From NCBI GenBank assembly GCA_021399445.1, contig JAJTUQ010000003.1:5208001-5272000 (forward strand): a stretch of 64,000 nt of DNA, written 5' to 3'. The notes below the pieces were generated by a model. The model did no database searches, had not been told where the DNA came from, and was given only the letters and a program-made list of their open reading frames with translations. Below, piece by piece: positions 11,856 to 23,343 of this stretch. This DNA is from Xylogone sp. PMI_703. Its lineage: Eukaryota > Ascomycota > Leotiomycetes. The number at the start of each line of letters is the position of its first letter. Position 1 is the stretch's first letter. The translations under genes were made by a program, and so were the position numbers.

Positions 11856-12975
11856 ATGCCGCGCACCCTCAAGCTCGCAGCCGCCCAAATGGGCCCAATC
11901 CACCTGACCTCCAAGCGCGAAGACACCATGGACCGCATGCTCAAGCTCCTCCACGAAGCCCACACCCTCGGCGCCCAAATAGTACTCTTCCCCGAAACCG
12001 CCTTCACCAACTTCTTCCCGCGCTACCTCCTCGAAGGCGAGACTCTAGAATCCTACTTCGAGCCCGGCAAGACCATCACCACGGCGCCCCAGACACGCGC
12101 CATCTTCGACGAGGCCAAGAAGCTCGGCATCGATATCTGCGTGGGCTATGCCGAGCGAACGGAGGAAGGTACCGGGTACAACACCTGTGTGTACTACTCC
12201 GCGAAGCAGGGCGAGGTGATTTCCACGTACCGAAAGGTGCATTTACCTGGTACAAAGGAGCCGTTTCCCAACCCAGACGCTATCAATCAGTTAGAGAAAC
12301 GGTACTTCGAGCCTGGGAACCTGGGCTTCAAGGCCTTCCGTGTTCCGGATCTGGTCGAGGGCGCGGTGAAGAAAGGACAGGCGGCGGAAGGCAGCACGGT
12401 GGGCAAGGGAGATCCCATCATGGGGATGCTCATCTGCAATGACCGACGATGGCCGGAGGCCTGGCGCGTGTATGGGTTGCAGGGCGTGGAGCTCGTGCTG
12501 TGCGGGTACAACACGACCGGATGGGCGCCGGATCTCTGGGGCGCGATGAAGCCGATGACGCATAAGGAGGCGGAGGAGCAGGCGGTGTTCCATCACCAGC
12601 TGGTGATGCAGGCGAATAGCTACATGAATAGCTGCTTTTCAGTGAGTGCGGCCAAGGCAGGACTGGAGGATGGGAAGTTCGATTTGATTGGGGGAAGCTG
12701 CATCACGAGTCCTCAGGGGAAGCTGTTGGCGGAGGCGAAGACGAAGGATGATGAGATTGTGTTTGCGGAGGTTGATTTGGATGAGTGTATGCAGGGGAAG
12801 ATTGCGGTAAGCATTCCTTCATTTTCTTACTTCTTGCTGTTTGGACTCTTTGTGATATTGCGTATGAAAAAGCTAATGCATTCTATAGACCTTCGACTTT
12901 GGTAGACATCGTAGGATTGAGACTTACGGTCTCATTGCACAGCAGACAGGAGTGGTAGAGCCAGAATTACTATAG
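11856..12975 (+). CDS. N-carbamoyl-D-amino-acid hydrolase-like nitrilase-superfamily enzyme
   Basis: The carbon-nitrogen hydrolase fold cleaves the carbamoyl group of N-carbamoyl-D-amino acids to the D-amino acid, CO2 and ammonia. Two exons, 11856-12806 and 12889-12975, flank a GTAAGC...TATAG intron (12807-12888) in phase 0, giving 345 aa. The Glu-Lys-Cys triad is visible: E47 in LFPETAF, K127 in YRKVHLPG, and C194 in LICNDRRWPE. E47 and K127 match the numbering of bacterial D-carbamoylases; the cysteine is shifted by an insertion of about 20 residues rich in Lys/Gly before it. The C-terminus (RIETYGLI) is typical of the family. There is no targeting signal, so it is probably cytosolic. It converges on a hydantoin racemase gene 233 bases away, which supports a role in hydantoin or D-amino-acid metabolism. 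Codons are strongly C/G-ending. Confidence 0.88.
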
Positions 12976-13207
12976 GCTTGTAGTCTAGATCTAAGCATGC
13001 ATTATAGCTAGCATCTTCTAAAAAAGGGCAATATAAAAAATGTAAAACTTTGAAAAGATTTGTGAACCCATTTACTCTTCGCTTGATATACCTGAATATA
13101 GAGATGCGCAATATGCTCCAATCTAACCACTGCAAACAAAGGAAGAAAAGAAAAGGACATCTTCCTAGAACTCCCGTTCATATCCAAATAGTTCTGGCTC
13201 AATGAAC

Positions 13208-13999
13208 CTATAACCAATCCTGCCCCCTCGCCTTCCGTCCCTCCGCCGAACTCCTATACATCCCCCCCTTCGCCGTCGTATGTCCCTCCCTCACCAACGC
13301 AATCAACAACTGCACACCCACCGCCACGCCATCAATAACCTGCGCAACACCCTCCTTCGCGCCCACAGCTTGCTCACACTTCTCCTTCATCTCCGTCATG
13401 CCCGCACACCCCAGCGTGATGCAATCCGCGCCCTTCTCCTGCACCAACCTCCTCGCCGTCTCCGCCATCAACCCCAGGACCTTCTCCTTAGGCTCCGTCT
13501 CCAGCTCCAGTACGCCCAGGCCCGTAGCCTCACAGCCCACGGAGTAGGCCTCAAAGCCGTACATCCGGATCGCATCCTCATGCATGACTTTACTCCTGCC
13601 CCCCGTGGCCACGACGCCCAGCCGTGCACCTAGCATGCGCGCCGCGTAGAAAGAGGCCTCCATAATGCCGATGACGGGGCCGGTGAGTTCCTCGCGGAGA
13701 GCGTTGATCAGGGGGTGGGCGCTGAAGCAGGCGACTAGGAAGGCGTCGTAGTTGTGGGCGATGGGTACCACGGCGCGGATGGCCGCGGCGGCGGAGAGGA
13801 CGGCGTCGAGGTGGCCTTCGATGGCGGAGGGAGCGGGATGGGGGGAGGTGAAGCCCGTGACGGTGCAGTTGGGCGGGAGAGTGTCCTCGAGGGAGCGCAG
13901 GCAGGCTTCGGTCATGAAGGAGGTGCCATTGGGGTTGATGAGGAGGATGTTGATTTGCTTGGTGGATTTGCCGGTGATGGAGGGGAGTTGTTGGGCCAT
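13208..13999 (-). CDS. Hydantoin / Asp-Glu racemase family protein (DCG1-like)
   Basis: A single-exon gene of 263 aa in the Asp/Glu/hydantoin racemase superfamily, which interconverts enantiomers by two-base chemistry with two cysteines. Both are visible: C91 in LVACFSAHP and C198 in ITLGCAGM. The N-terminal strand INILLINPNGT is the usual family start, preceded by about 15 polar residues. The ATG at 13999 is the only reasonable start. DCG1 of yeast sits in the allantoin gene cluster, so a link to ureide metabolism is known for the family. Here the neighbour is an N-carbamoyl-D-amino-acid hydrolase (convergent, 233 bases apart). Racemase plus D-carbamoylase is the combination used for hydantoin conversion in bacteria; the hydantoinase itself is not in the window. 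Codon usage is GC-rich like its partner. Confidence 0.88.
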   Translation of the reverse strand: MAQQLPSITGKSTKQINILLINPNGTSFMTEACLRSLEDTLPPNCTVTGFTSPHPAPSAIEGHLDAVLSAAAAIRAVVPIAHNYDAFLVACFSAHPLINALREELTGPVIGIMEASFYAARMLGARLGVVATGGRSKVMHEDAIRMYGFEAYSVGCEATGLGVLELETEPKEKVLGLMAETARRLVQEKGADCITLGCAGMTEMKEKCEQAVGAKEGVAQVIDGVAVGVQLLIALVREGHTTAKGGMYRSSAEGRKARGQDWL

Positions 14000-15136
14000 G
14001 GTGTGTTGTTGCGAGAGAGGTGTGATGGAGCTGGTGTTTCTTTCTTTCTCTTTTATCTGTTGACTGTGGGTTTCTGATTGAGGTTGGGAGCTCTAGGATA
14101 GCAATTGATAAGTGGGATGTTTTGCTTTTTTTGGGAGAATAGAGGTAACAGGTGTAAGGCCAGTAAAGGTGCTTCAGTCTAGTTTTATGTATCAGATGCA
14201 AGAGGAATCAAACAGATTGTCCTCCAGAAATATGGCTTTACTAATTCAATATGATGTTATTCACGATATCGATTAGCCCCTCCAGCCCTTTAGCCCTATG
14301 CTGCATGCATCTGGAGTTTGCTGCAGTGCGATAACAGACGGGCAAGGGGGTTGGCCGCAGCACGAAAGCCGCCCTTAAGAGTCCCGATTTGTAGAGAGCT
14401 AGATATTTAGGTGTTCCTTAGCTAGGGGCAAACGCTGAGGTTTCTAATGGATGATAAAACGTGGCATATTTGCCCCGCAGCAAGAGAGTCGTGTCCCTAT
14501 CGCACATAAAGGAGGGGCCTTTTTAAGGGCGATATGGGAGCAAATTTGGGGACTTTACACCTAACCCAATCTACTGGGCCAGACGATGATTAACAGCTAC
14601 TAAACGCCAACAAGGAATCACAATCTCTAATATAAAGAAATTCAATAGTAGTTTTATTGATTGAATCACCGGTCTAAGCTGCCCTAGCTTAGCTACTTTA
14701 TTCGCCCTGCATTGTTAGGGTTCCGGAGTCCGAAATATCACAGCACGGACTAAGGGTCTTGGAATTCAGGTACCGGTCCAAGTTTACGGCTCAGAAGCTT
14801 GGGGTTTGTAAGCTGCTGGGTGTGGTGGGCTTGAAGTTGTGAGTACCTGGGAGGAGCTTGCGTGCCTTTATATCGTTTTGAGGGTTGAGCAAGTCACGTT
14901 CGGCGCGTGCTTTCCACTGTAAATCAGCTATTGAAGAAGTTCATACAGCGTGGGTACACTCGACTGGTGAAAGAGCCTATAAGAAAATAAATATGATCAA
15001 CTTAAATGGCAATTCTAACTATGCTACACTAACTAAATTTACTCGCGCTGGCCAGATTAGTGTAAAAGGCCGAATCATACATAACCCATACTGTATCGAA
15101 ATTGCTAAATATAATGCTCAGATCTCTAGTATTCAT
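14000..15136. other. Intergenic, possible degenerate repeat
   Basis: About 1.1 kb. An ORF at 14885-15289 reads into the 3' end of the lactate dehydrogenase on the other strand and has no family signature, so I do not call it. The part at about 14500-14880 has a patchy mixed-composition look that could be an old repeat, but I find no terminal repeats or coding remnant. Confidence 0.25.
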
Positions 15137-16961
15137 CTACAACTTCGCCTTGACAACGTCCTGCTGCGTGACCTTTCCGCGACTCATCTCCCCCTTCGAA
15201 GTATCCCTGGGGTTTACCAAGGGATCGTAGATCGCATTACTCTGACAACCGTGTTAGCAGCGGCAAAACTAGAGAGAACAAGAGAGTAACATACCAATGT
15301 ATCCGTGGGCACAGTTGTAGTGTGTGCATTTATTCCTCTTACATCCACCAACGATGGGTTGAGCTCAGCAATGCTAGTGCATCCAATCAACCGCATATTC
15401 ATCTCCATCTCATCCTTCAATAGCTGCATGGCACGGTCGACGCCGGGTTCTCCGTACGCACTCATGGCATACAAGAATGGCCGACCAATACCCACGCCCT
15501 TAGCACCTAGGCACAAAGCTTTGATAATATCAGTCGCTCGTCGAATACCTCCGTCAATGAATATCTCAATGCGGTTTTCTAACCCTAGCTCTCGAAGAAC
15601 AGGCATAACTTCTGCCAGGACCTCGATACCCGAGCGAGCCGTTTCGAGTTGTCGTCCACCGTGGTTGGAGAGGACTACACCATGGACGCCAGCCTCAATT
15701 GCCTTGAGCACATCCTCTACTCTCTGGACGCCCTTGAGAATGATAGGCATCTTAGTAATGGAAAGGAACCAGGGAATATCTTTCCAGCTCAAGGACGGGT
15801 CGATGAAGCTGGAGATGGCTCGTGCAGCACCCTGGGATTTGTCGGTTTCCTGACCACTTTGCACATTGGACCCAGCATCTGTGAACTTTGTTCGCATATC
15901 CTTTTCGCGACGACCAAGTTGTGGCGCATCGACGGTGATGAACAGACCTTTGCATCCGCGCTTTTCGGCGTGCTGGACGATCTTCTTGGTGATCTCCCGG
16001 TTCTTGTTGACGTAGAGCTGCATCCACTGGACCTGGTCACCTTGGGCCGCGTCCATGATCTCATCGAAAGAACAGGAGGCCAGAGTGGGAATCATCTGCA
16101 CAACATTATGTTTCTTCGCGGCGCGTGTAAGCACGACTTCACCCTCGGGATTCCCTAATTTGCCCAACGCTGTAGCGGTTACGTAGAAGGGAATATCGAC
16201 CTTGGTGCCGAGCATTGTCGTTGAGAAATCCACTTTCTCGACGTCAACCAGGATGCGCGGTCGGAACCAGATCCTGTGGAAGGCAGAATGGTTCTCTCGC
16301 AGAGTCTAAGAGCTGTAATTTAGTGATAGTTATATCATAGATCGAAATTGGGAGACTGACCAGTTCATCATCTGCACCGCTCGAGTAGTAAGCCCAGGCA
16401 GTCTTCTTCATGACTCTCTTAGCCACGGCCTCGAAGTCTAACAAATTGTAGCATTGCTCCAGAGACGGCATGCACGCAATGCGCTCCAATCTCTCCTTCT
16501 CCTCGGGCGTGATCTCTTTCTCCTCCTTTGCCACCGTGCCCATATCCACGGATCCAAGATGTTTCGACTTGTCGAGGTATTTGTCTAGGGTATCAGGAGG
16601 GTGGATGGGGTCGAACTCCTCAGTCGCATCTTTGCCCTATGCCTGCGCATCAGCTCCTGCGTCCACTACGTCCAATATGCTCCGAGTAGACCCTTAAAAA
16701 TACTTACCGCGTACTTGAGAATGATCTTCTGTCCGCCGGGGTGTTCTATTTGGCTTATCAGTCACAACACAATTCCGATGGTTCACATTTTGCGGGTGTC
16801 GCGTACCTGGCAGGAACTCAGTGACATCATAAGCCTTGCCCTGTGGTCAATTGTCAGCGCAATTCGCAACATTTTAGCAGTGACAGCCTGCATACGTGAA
16901 CAATGACCCAGCATGAGTCCTTCGAGTTGTGCTGGGCCACTTCCTTCCCTGAGAGAGGCAT
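15137..16961 (-). CDS. Flavocytochrome b2 (L-lactate dehydrogenase, cytochrome b5 + FMN domains)
   Basis: Oxidises L-lactate (or a related 2-hydroxy acid) through FMN and passes electrons through a b5 haem to cytochrome c. Six exons by frame: 16961-16896, 16840-16807, 16745-16708, 16636-16361, 16305-15295 and 15241-15137, giving 509 aa. The b5 domain has haem ligands H35 (EHPGGQ) and H58 (DPIHPP), 23 residues apart as in yeast b2. The FMN domain shows YYSSGADDE, TLRENHSAF, RIWFRPR, the PFYVTATALGKLG strand, FITVDAPQLGRR, the catalytic LSNHGGRQL and FIDGGIRRATD. The product starts at the b5 domain (MPLSGKEV) with no presequence before it, so import into the intermembrane space is not evident and a cytosolic form is possible. 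The last short exon gives a Lys-rich tail. Confidence 0.93.
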
Positions 16962-19335
16962 TGTGTCCTGGTGAGAGTTTGTGGGGCGGGAGCTTTGAGA
17001 GCGCGTGCGAATCTGAATCAGAGCTCGGCGAAGTGCAGTCTATCTAGGTTGGTGTACGCGAACAGAGCACAATGGTATATGAACAGCTGCAACAGTATGC
17101 AAGAGAGTAAGAAGAAATACAAGAGCAGACCGGCGATTTAAAGAAGCAAGAAAGATCCCCAACCCTAGCTCCAAGCGTCAACAACGATAAATGGAGAGAA
17201 AAGTTGCAGGGCGAGATCCGGGGAACTCTGGCGGATGGGGGTTTATTCCGCATCCTGCCCATGCTCGCGCCCCTCGGCTAAAAGGGTGGCGAGGTACCCG
17301 AGTGACTTGACTCCCCCGCAAAATCATACGCCTTGCACATGTACACATTGGTCCCTGGATATCTAACCTGCATTTATTACCTTTTTTTATTTACTTCCAT
17401 CTTATAATATCGATTATCTGAACTCAAGAATCCTATTCTCTTCGAGAATTAACTTGACTTTCATCTTTCTAACCATTATCATTTCAACAATGGATATTGT
17501 ACCCACCACAATGCTTTGTACCTTCAATAATGCGCTTCCGAGGTAGGATTTCTCTCGCGCGAGAAACAACATCTCCACTTATTCACGCCGATAACAAGTA
17601 CCTATTCTCCATTGCAATAACTCAAGCTGCGATTGGCCAACACAGAGCGACACGGCTTCTTATTGGTGAACTTGGCAGAAAAAGTACTGTAGAAAGGTAC
17701 CACAGCACACAGTGAGAAAACAGATGGGCATGTGGGAATGCATTAATTACTCGGAACTTTATCTCAAGGGCGAAGGGAACAAAATCTCCTACCGCTCTAT
17801 CGTTGCTGAAAAGTAGTTGGCATAGCGGTAGCGGTACCTGGGTAGCCACCAAATTTTGATAGGTCGCGAAGTACCTCAATGCCATTGATTCTTAGCAGCA
17901 ACAGAGCCGACGCACATCGAATGCATTCATCATCTAACGATAACTGCCCCCAGTGATGGACCCAGATCCTTGATTACCAGTCCGAATGAAGCACGAGAGA
18001 TTAGACCGAACGTATCTTATGGGGTATTCCCCACAGATCCCGTGTCAGAACTACCAGCCTCCTTCAACTTCCCGTACGAGAGCGAAGAGGCGTCTTCATT
18101 GCTTACAGTAATAGCTGCGTGGCCCAATTGATATCTGCCACCCCACGGGGTTGTTTACCAATTCCAATTGTCAGCGAATTTAACTTCGAAGGCAGCGTAA
18201 GACAACGCATAGATCTATCCGCCATCCTCTCATTGTAGCCAATGCGAGAATACTATTCTCAAGGATGATCACTCCTAAAGAGCAAGCAATGAAAGTTTAT
18301 ATCTTGGCGCATGGGGTCAGTTGATCAGAATTACATATTTCCAGTCATTAGAGATCTCCGAGGTAGCATCTCGCACGGCACTTGCTGGACAAGCATGCCT
18401 TCCAAGCAAATAGGACTCTTCTCAGTAAGCCTCATATACGGAGTGGTTCCCAGTCTTAGATTGTTATTGTCATTTTCCCTTCTCAGCCTTCTAAGAGGCG
18501 ACTTTCAAAGAGAGCCCTAATAATCAGGCGTGCAACTATCGAGCAGAAATCTTTTGTAACCAATAAAAGAGGTTGAATTATTGTTTCAAGGATTGTGAAG
18601 AAACACAGTTCTCATTATCTAGAAATAACTGGAAGAGTTTTTAAACCTACCTGTGAAAGAAATAGCAGGGAAGCTAAAGACTAAACCAATTTCCATCTGG
18701 AATGAGGTAGTAAAGGAGTCACATTAGTGGCTGAGATGGTCCATGTTGAGGCTGTACAAGAGTCCCGAGCTAACAGCTTTAATTCGAACCTCTATAATGC
18801 GAAGGAGGCTTGCACCATAACCCCAGAACTCTTTTTATCAAAGAGTGATTAAGCTTGCTAACTACGGAAAGTACATTTGGTCTAGGGCTTTGAATCCCGG
18901 GCAGAAATTGAGTTCGATCCTTAATATGTACTAGTCACACGTCTAGAACCTCAAGGCTTCCACTGCTATGCGATTAAGATAAGGTTAACCAGGGCGTAGG
19001 TTACGGTACCACAGTAACTCAGCATTCATTGGGCCATCTGATCTTTCGTCGATCCACCAAATCACCACGTACTTATCTGGTAAAGTGCTGAAAGTGAGGG
19101 GTCTAGATATGGCCATGCTTTACGTCATATCTGCTTCGTTGTCCGTTCATATGAAGTGCAGAGATATCGTTGCAATACATTGAGCTGGCATCCTAACTTA
19201 ACTTTACAGTACTACTGAATGGAGGGTCAAGCACTCTAAAGACCCGATATCACAAGATATATATTTGTACAGATTGCATCTTTAAAGAATTTTTCTTTGT
19301 CACATTATTTAGCTAGGACTAATGCAGGTACAGAT
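16962..19335. other. Gene-poor intergenic region
   Basis: About 2.4 kb between the divergent-side promoter of the lactate dehydrogenase and the 3' end of the chitinase gene. Small ORFs (17497-17885, 18311-18520) show no motif and overlap oppositely oriented frames. Nothing else is recognised. Confidence 0.35.
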
Positions 19336-20538
19336 TTAGCTCAGGTTCGCTGCCCATGCACTATAGTAGTTCTGAGCAGCAGCGAGATCGCCACCGGTGC
19401 GGTTAAGTGCTCTGATGGCCTCGTAGTGCGATGCACCAGATGCAGTCAAGCTGGCGACGTCGCTGTCTGCGAACGGATGTTCTGGGAATGCGGAAGAAGC
19501 AACAGCAGTCTCGACATCTCTCTTGCCGGAGGTACCGAACAAAGCGGATCCAACAGCTGAGACCCATTGGGAAGGCTGAGAATCACCATCAGCAACACCA
19601 GCATCGAAGTACTCCCAGCCATCAACACCACCGAAGGTCGGGTACTTGGCCTTTAGGGAGCGTACAGTCGATTCGAGAGTGGACGTAGCGACGTATCCAC
19701 CACCGTCATTGGGGCTATCAAGAACGCCCATGACCACACGCGCAGGGTCCCAGCCGGCAGAGACGATGCTGTCGTAGGTGCTAGTGCTTGCTGGAGAGCC
19801 GAAACCAGAGTAGAACTGTCCGTTGTACCAAGAGACGAGCTTGCTGCCGTCAGAAGCAACAGCTTGGGCATCTAGATCAAAATAATTGAAACCAGAGAGA
19901 TCACCGCCATTGCGCGAGGCAAGTGCAGATGCGACGGGAGCCAAGGTAATGAGGAAGTCAGGGCCCATATCATTGCGCAGCGCGTTGATAAGTTGCAAGG
20001 CAGTGCCGATGTCGACAGGCTCCTCAACGTCCAGGTCGAACCCATCAAGGTCGTATTGCTTGATGAGGTCCCGAAGGGGGTCATAGTAGGCGTCGAACTA
20101 CAGGAGTTTCGATAGCATTCAAAGCTCCATCTAGGAAGAATTATGGAGGGGCAAACTTACGTTGGAAGCCAGATGGCTGTAGCTGCCATCACCAGCTCCT
20201 CCCATAGTGGCCAAAACCTTGACGCCAGCAGCTTGCAACTGCTTGGCGTCGCTCCATGCCTGGTCGAATATCGAGGCGTTGTAGGGGTTGTCATTCAAGT
20301 GAATGTCTCCTGGAGCGTCGTTCAGGTGGGTCATGGCGAAGATGACGTGCGTGATGCCGGCATCGATCAGTGGCAAGAGAGACAGAGGCGTATTTTGGTC
20401 GCCATTGACGTGGAATGTCTGTACATAGACAATCAGACGAGGCGTAGGCCCCGTTACGGCGACATCCTTTGTGACGGATCGTGCATCAATAGCCGCCGTC
20501 AAGGCGAGAAGGGAGGTGAGGGACGAGAGGATGCCCAT
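19336..20538 (-). CDS. Secreted GH18 chitinase with UBA-like C-terminal tail
   Basis: Family 18 glycoside hydrolase cleaving chitin beta-1,4 links by substrate-assisted catalysis. Exons 20538-20161 and 20097-19336 join in phase 0 across a GTAAGT...TGTAG intron (20098-20160), giving 379 aa. I take the start at 20538, where a signal peptide begins (MGILSSLTSLLALTAA), over the longer frame from 20577. The first strand IVYVQTFH, the VLATMGGAG motif and the active-site DLDGFDLDVEE (D144, D147, D149, acid E151) are all present, so the enzyme should be active. The C-terminal 40 residues (SGASHYEAIRALNRTGGDLAAAQNYY) read like a UBA fold, odd for a secreted enzyme. The stand-alone catalytic domain is otherwise of normal length. 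Confidence 0.9.
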
Positions 20539-23343
20539 GGTTAGTGATTGTCTCTGGTCTTGGAACAAGAGTGCCAAACAAAGGAACTGCCTTACCTCGA
20601 GTCGGGGATCTGCGACTTTAAGTAGTTTTCCATTACGCGCTGCGTGGGCCTCGTGAGCTGAGGCTGGTGTTTGATCCTAGGAGAGCGAATTTATCAGACG
20701 AAAGGTTCTACTTGTCGAGCTCCAGGTCGCATAATGGGTGATACCTTCTATTTTAAGCCTAGCGATGCTTCCTTGTCCCGCATATATAAACCAGTTTACG
20801 TAGGTACAATAATCTAATTCCCTTCAGTTTAACTAAAGATACAATCTAACGCATGATTCCCCTCATAATCTAGAGGAATGAGACCTTCCAAATCCTTGTT
20901 TCAGCTAGACTGTATGAGGTCTTGATCATCATAAGCTTACTTGGCTCCGCCACTCTTAAGCATAGGAGTACCGAACGGTACATATCGGGTATATGAAGTC
21001 ATATATACCTTCCAAATTTAGATTAGATGACCCTTGTTCAACATGGGGAGAGCGTTAAGCCGTTGAGAGTTATTAATTAACTCTCGTCCTTAAGCTACGA
21101 TGTATATCCGCATTGCTCGGGGCTCATTGCCGAACGAGATATCCGTACAGTAGCACAGCAGCATAACACCTCCTGTGAAGGCCCAAGTAGACTTCTCTCC
21201 AATAGGGTAGATTTCCCCGGCATTTGAAGGTTCTGTTCTCCTCAAACTGTCTCGTCCACATCAAGTAGGGAGAGGCAATCTTCACTTAATGAATTTAGAA
21301 CACCGAAGAAGTTTCCAAGAGTTCATTACCACTAGCTAATTCAATCAAGACTAATTAGGCTAGTTCTACCACAAATCATAGAAAAATAGTTTAAATAGAT
21401 CTCAGTCTCATACCCAGAGACTAGTGAGGACGATAAGCTTTTCAGTGCATAAGCGCAGCTCCACTGACATCAACGGCGACGTTGTTGAGTATCTACTCAT
21501 TTAAGTTCTCACCGGAAACCTACCCTTAGAATATTAAGTGCCAGCCTAGACGTTCTAGAGAAAGCAAATTCTTGACGCTGCGCGCGCAATACAGACGGTG
21601 GCATCGAATTATTTACCTTAAAGGTAGCTTCAACTATTCCGTTGAAGGCGAGATTCCCTATTGATGGATTTGGAGCCTTAAACGTACCGATTGAGAGCTA
21701 TGGGATGAACCCTGGTGAAGGTATCGCTGCATGAATACTAATCATTTTGAACCTGCATCTCGCATTCATTACGAGGTGAACGTTATTGTCAAATATATTC
21801 TCGATGTAATAGCGCGAGTTCTCCCTAGTTATGGCGAATATTGATAGATTCAACGCTTCTACCACCAGAGGAAGGATGATCGTTAATATTATTGATACTA
21901 TTAAAGACCTGGATAATCGCAATATAAATTAAAGTGGTACTACAGGTCCTGCAACTCCGTTTTTGCTGGATTGTCAAATCTATATTGACTCAAACACGGG
22001 GGTGCGGCGGGTTGAAGATGTATTTACGTACATTTTCAGGGACCGGTAATTGCATTGACAATCCTCATCTACCAAGCCTCACAAGCCTACTCGCTACATG
22101 AAACAACTATATTTAGAACTATCTAGACCTAAAAATCTAAAACTGGCGGCTCCTTCAGGAGTTGAATTATTGAAGTTTGATAAAGCAGTGTATAGCACTG
22201 TAGGTGCACAACTTGCGTGCGATACGTGTCGTCGGATTAGCCAGGACTACAGCATCAGACAGAGAGAAAACCAAGATACTTGCGATATCAAACAGCTTTG
22301 GTGGTAAACCAGCTATTGGTGCACTGAAGAAGCATAGACTGTAACGTTTCCCTCGGCCTCCTTCCCAGATTGTTTTATCTGCCGAAACCTCCCCTAATCC
22401 CTACGGCGTAACGATGTCCTATTCAGGAGTTATTGCCGTCGTAGCCCATTCCGTGCGGGATGTATCTTGCGTTGTACATGCGTCGGGCCGAGTGCGCCAT
22501 TGTTGACCAAGCTTTGGTGACTGTTGAAAATCAGATTACACTATCATCCGCTGCTAACTTAATATACGAGTTTTGCGTATGGCCTTGCCCGGCTTGGTTA
22601 AATATGATGGTGGGCATATAATTGGTCCTGGAGAGTTGTACTTCACTTCTAAGTTCGTCAGTGTCCTCAGTTGAACGAGAACTATTGGTTATAGGCCTTC
22701 TAGCAATGCCACAGCCTAGAACCTGCCTTACTTAGTGAGTTCTACAGTGACTGTCAGCCTAAGCTTCGCTGGAGTTACAGGGCACTTTTAGGCTAGAATC
22801 ACCAATAACCGGCTGCAATGACGTCTGGTTACACGTATTTATGCATATGCCGACCCACTTCTCTCCGCCCCAGGCACCGACACGCCCACTCTTACAGTTG
22901 ACTCGGGCCCAAATAATTTACGAAGCACCTTTCTCAGTTTTCGTAAACCATAAGAAATGGAGAGATGATTAATGTACAATACTACGTGGTGGAGGAAAAC
23001 ATTATGAGCTACACAGTAGAAACGGCATTTTCAGTAGATAGAATTCGTGTAATAATCATTTGTGGGCATCATTCTGCAGAGTTATAAAATGTCGGTATTT
23101 ATACGCCAACAAGACTGTTCCCTCATGTACACTAGCCGCAATAACTTAAGGCTATTAATTCGCATAACGTCCTGAAGAGGAAGCTGTCCGATTGACCAAT
23201 AAAGAAAGCTGTGTATTGATCACTTTAACTAGACCTCAGCACCCTTAGAGCGCCAACTGAAAAAGGGGTGATACAGATCTCCAGTTTTAGCTGGTGCTTT
23301 AATATGTGGTAAGATTTCATATAAACTATGTGTATCATCACTT
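20539..23343. other. AT-rich gene-poor region
   Basis: About 2.8 kb with stops in all frames. ORFs at 21698-21922 and 22098-22307 are short and motif-free. No tRNA or repeat end was found. Confidence 0.35.

Noticed and set aside
13590..14201. Long frames on both strands over the racemase gene
   Set aside because: High-GC codon shadows of the racemase; composition is His/Pro/Arg-biased as expected for wrong frames.
14885..15289. 134-codon plus-strand ORF
   Set aside because: Overlaps the last exon and intron of flavocytochrome b2 on the other strand and lacks any recognisable domain.
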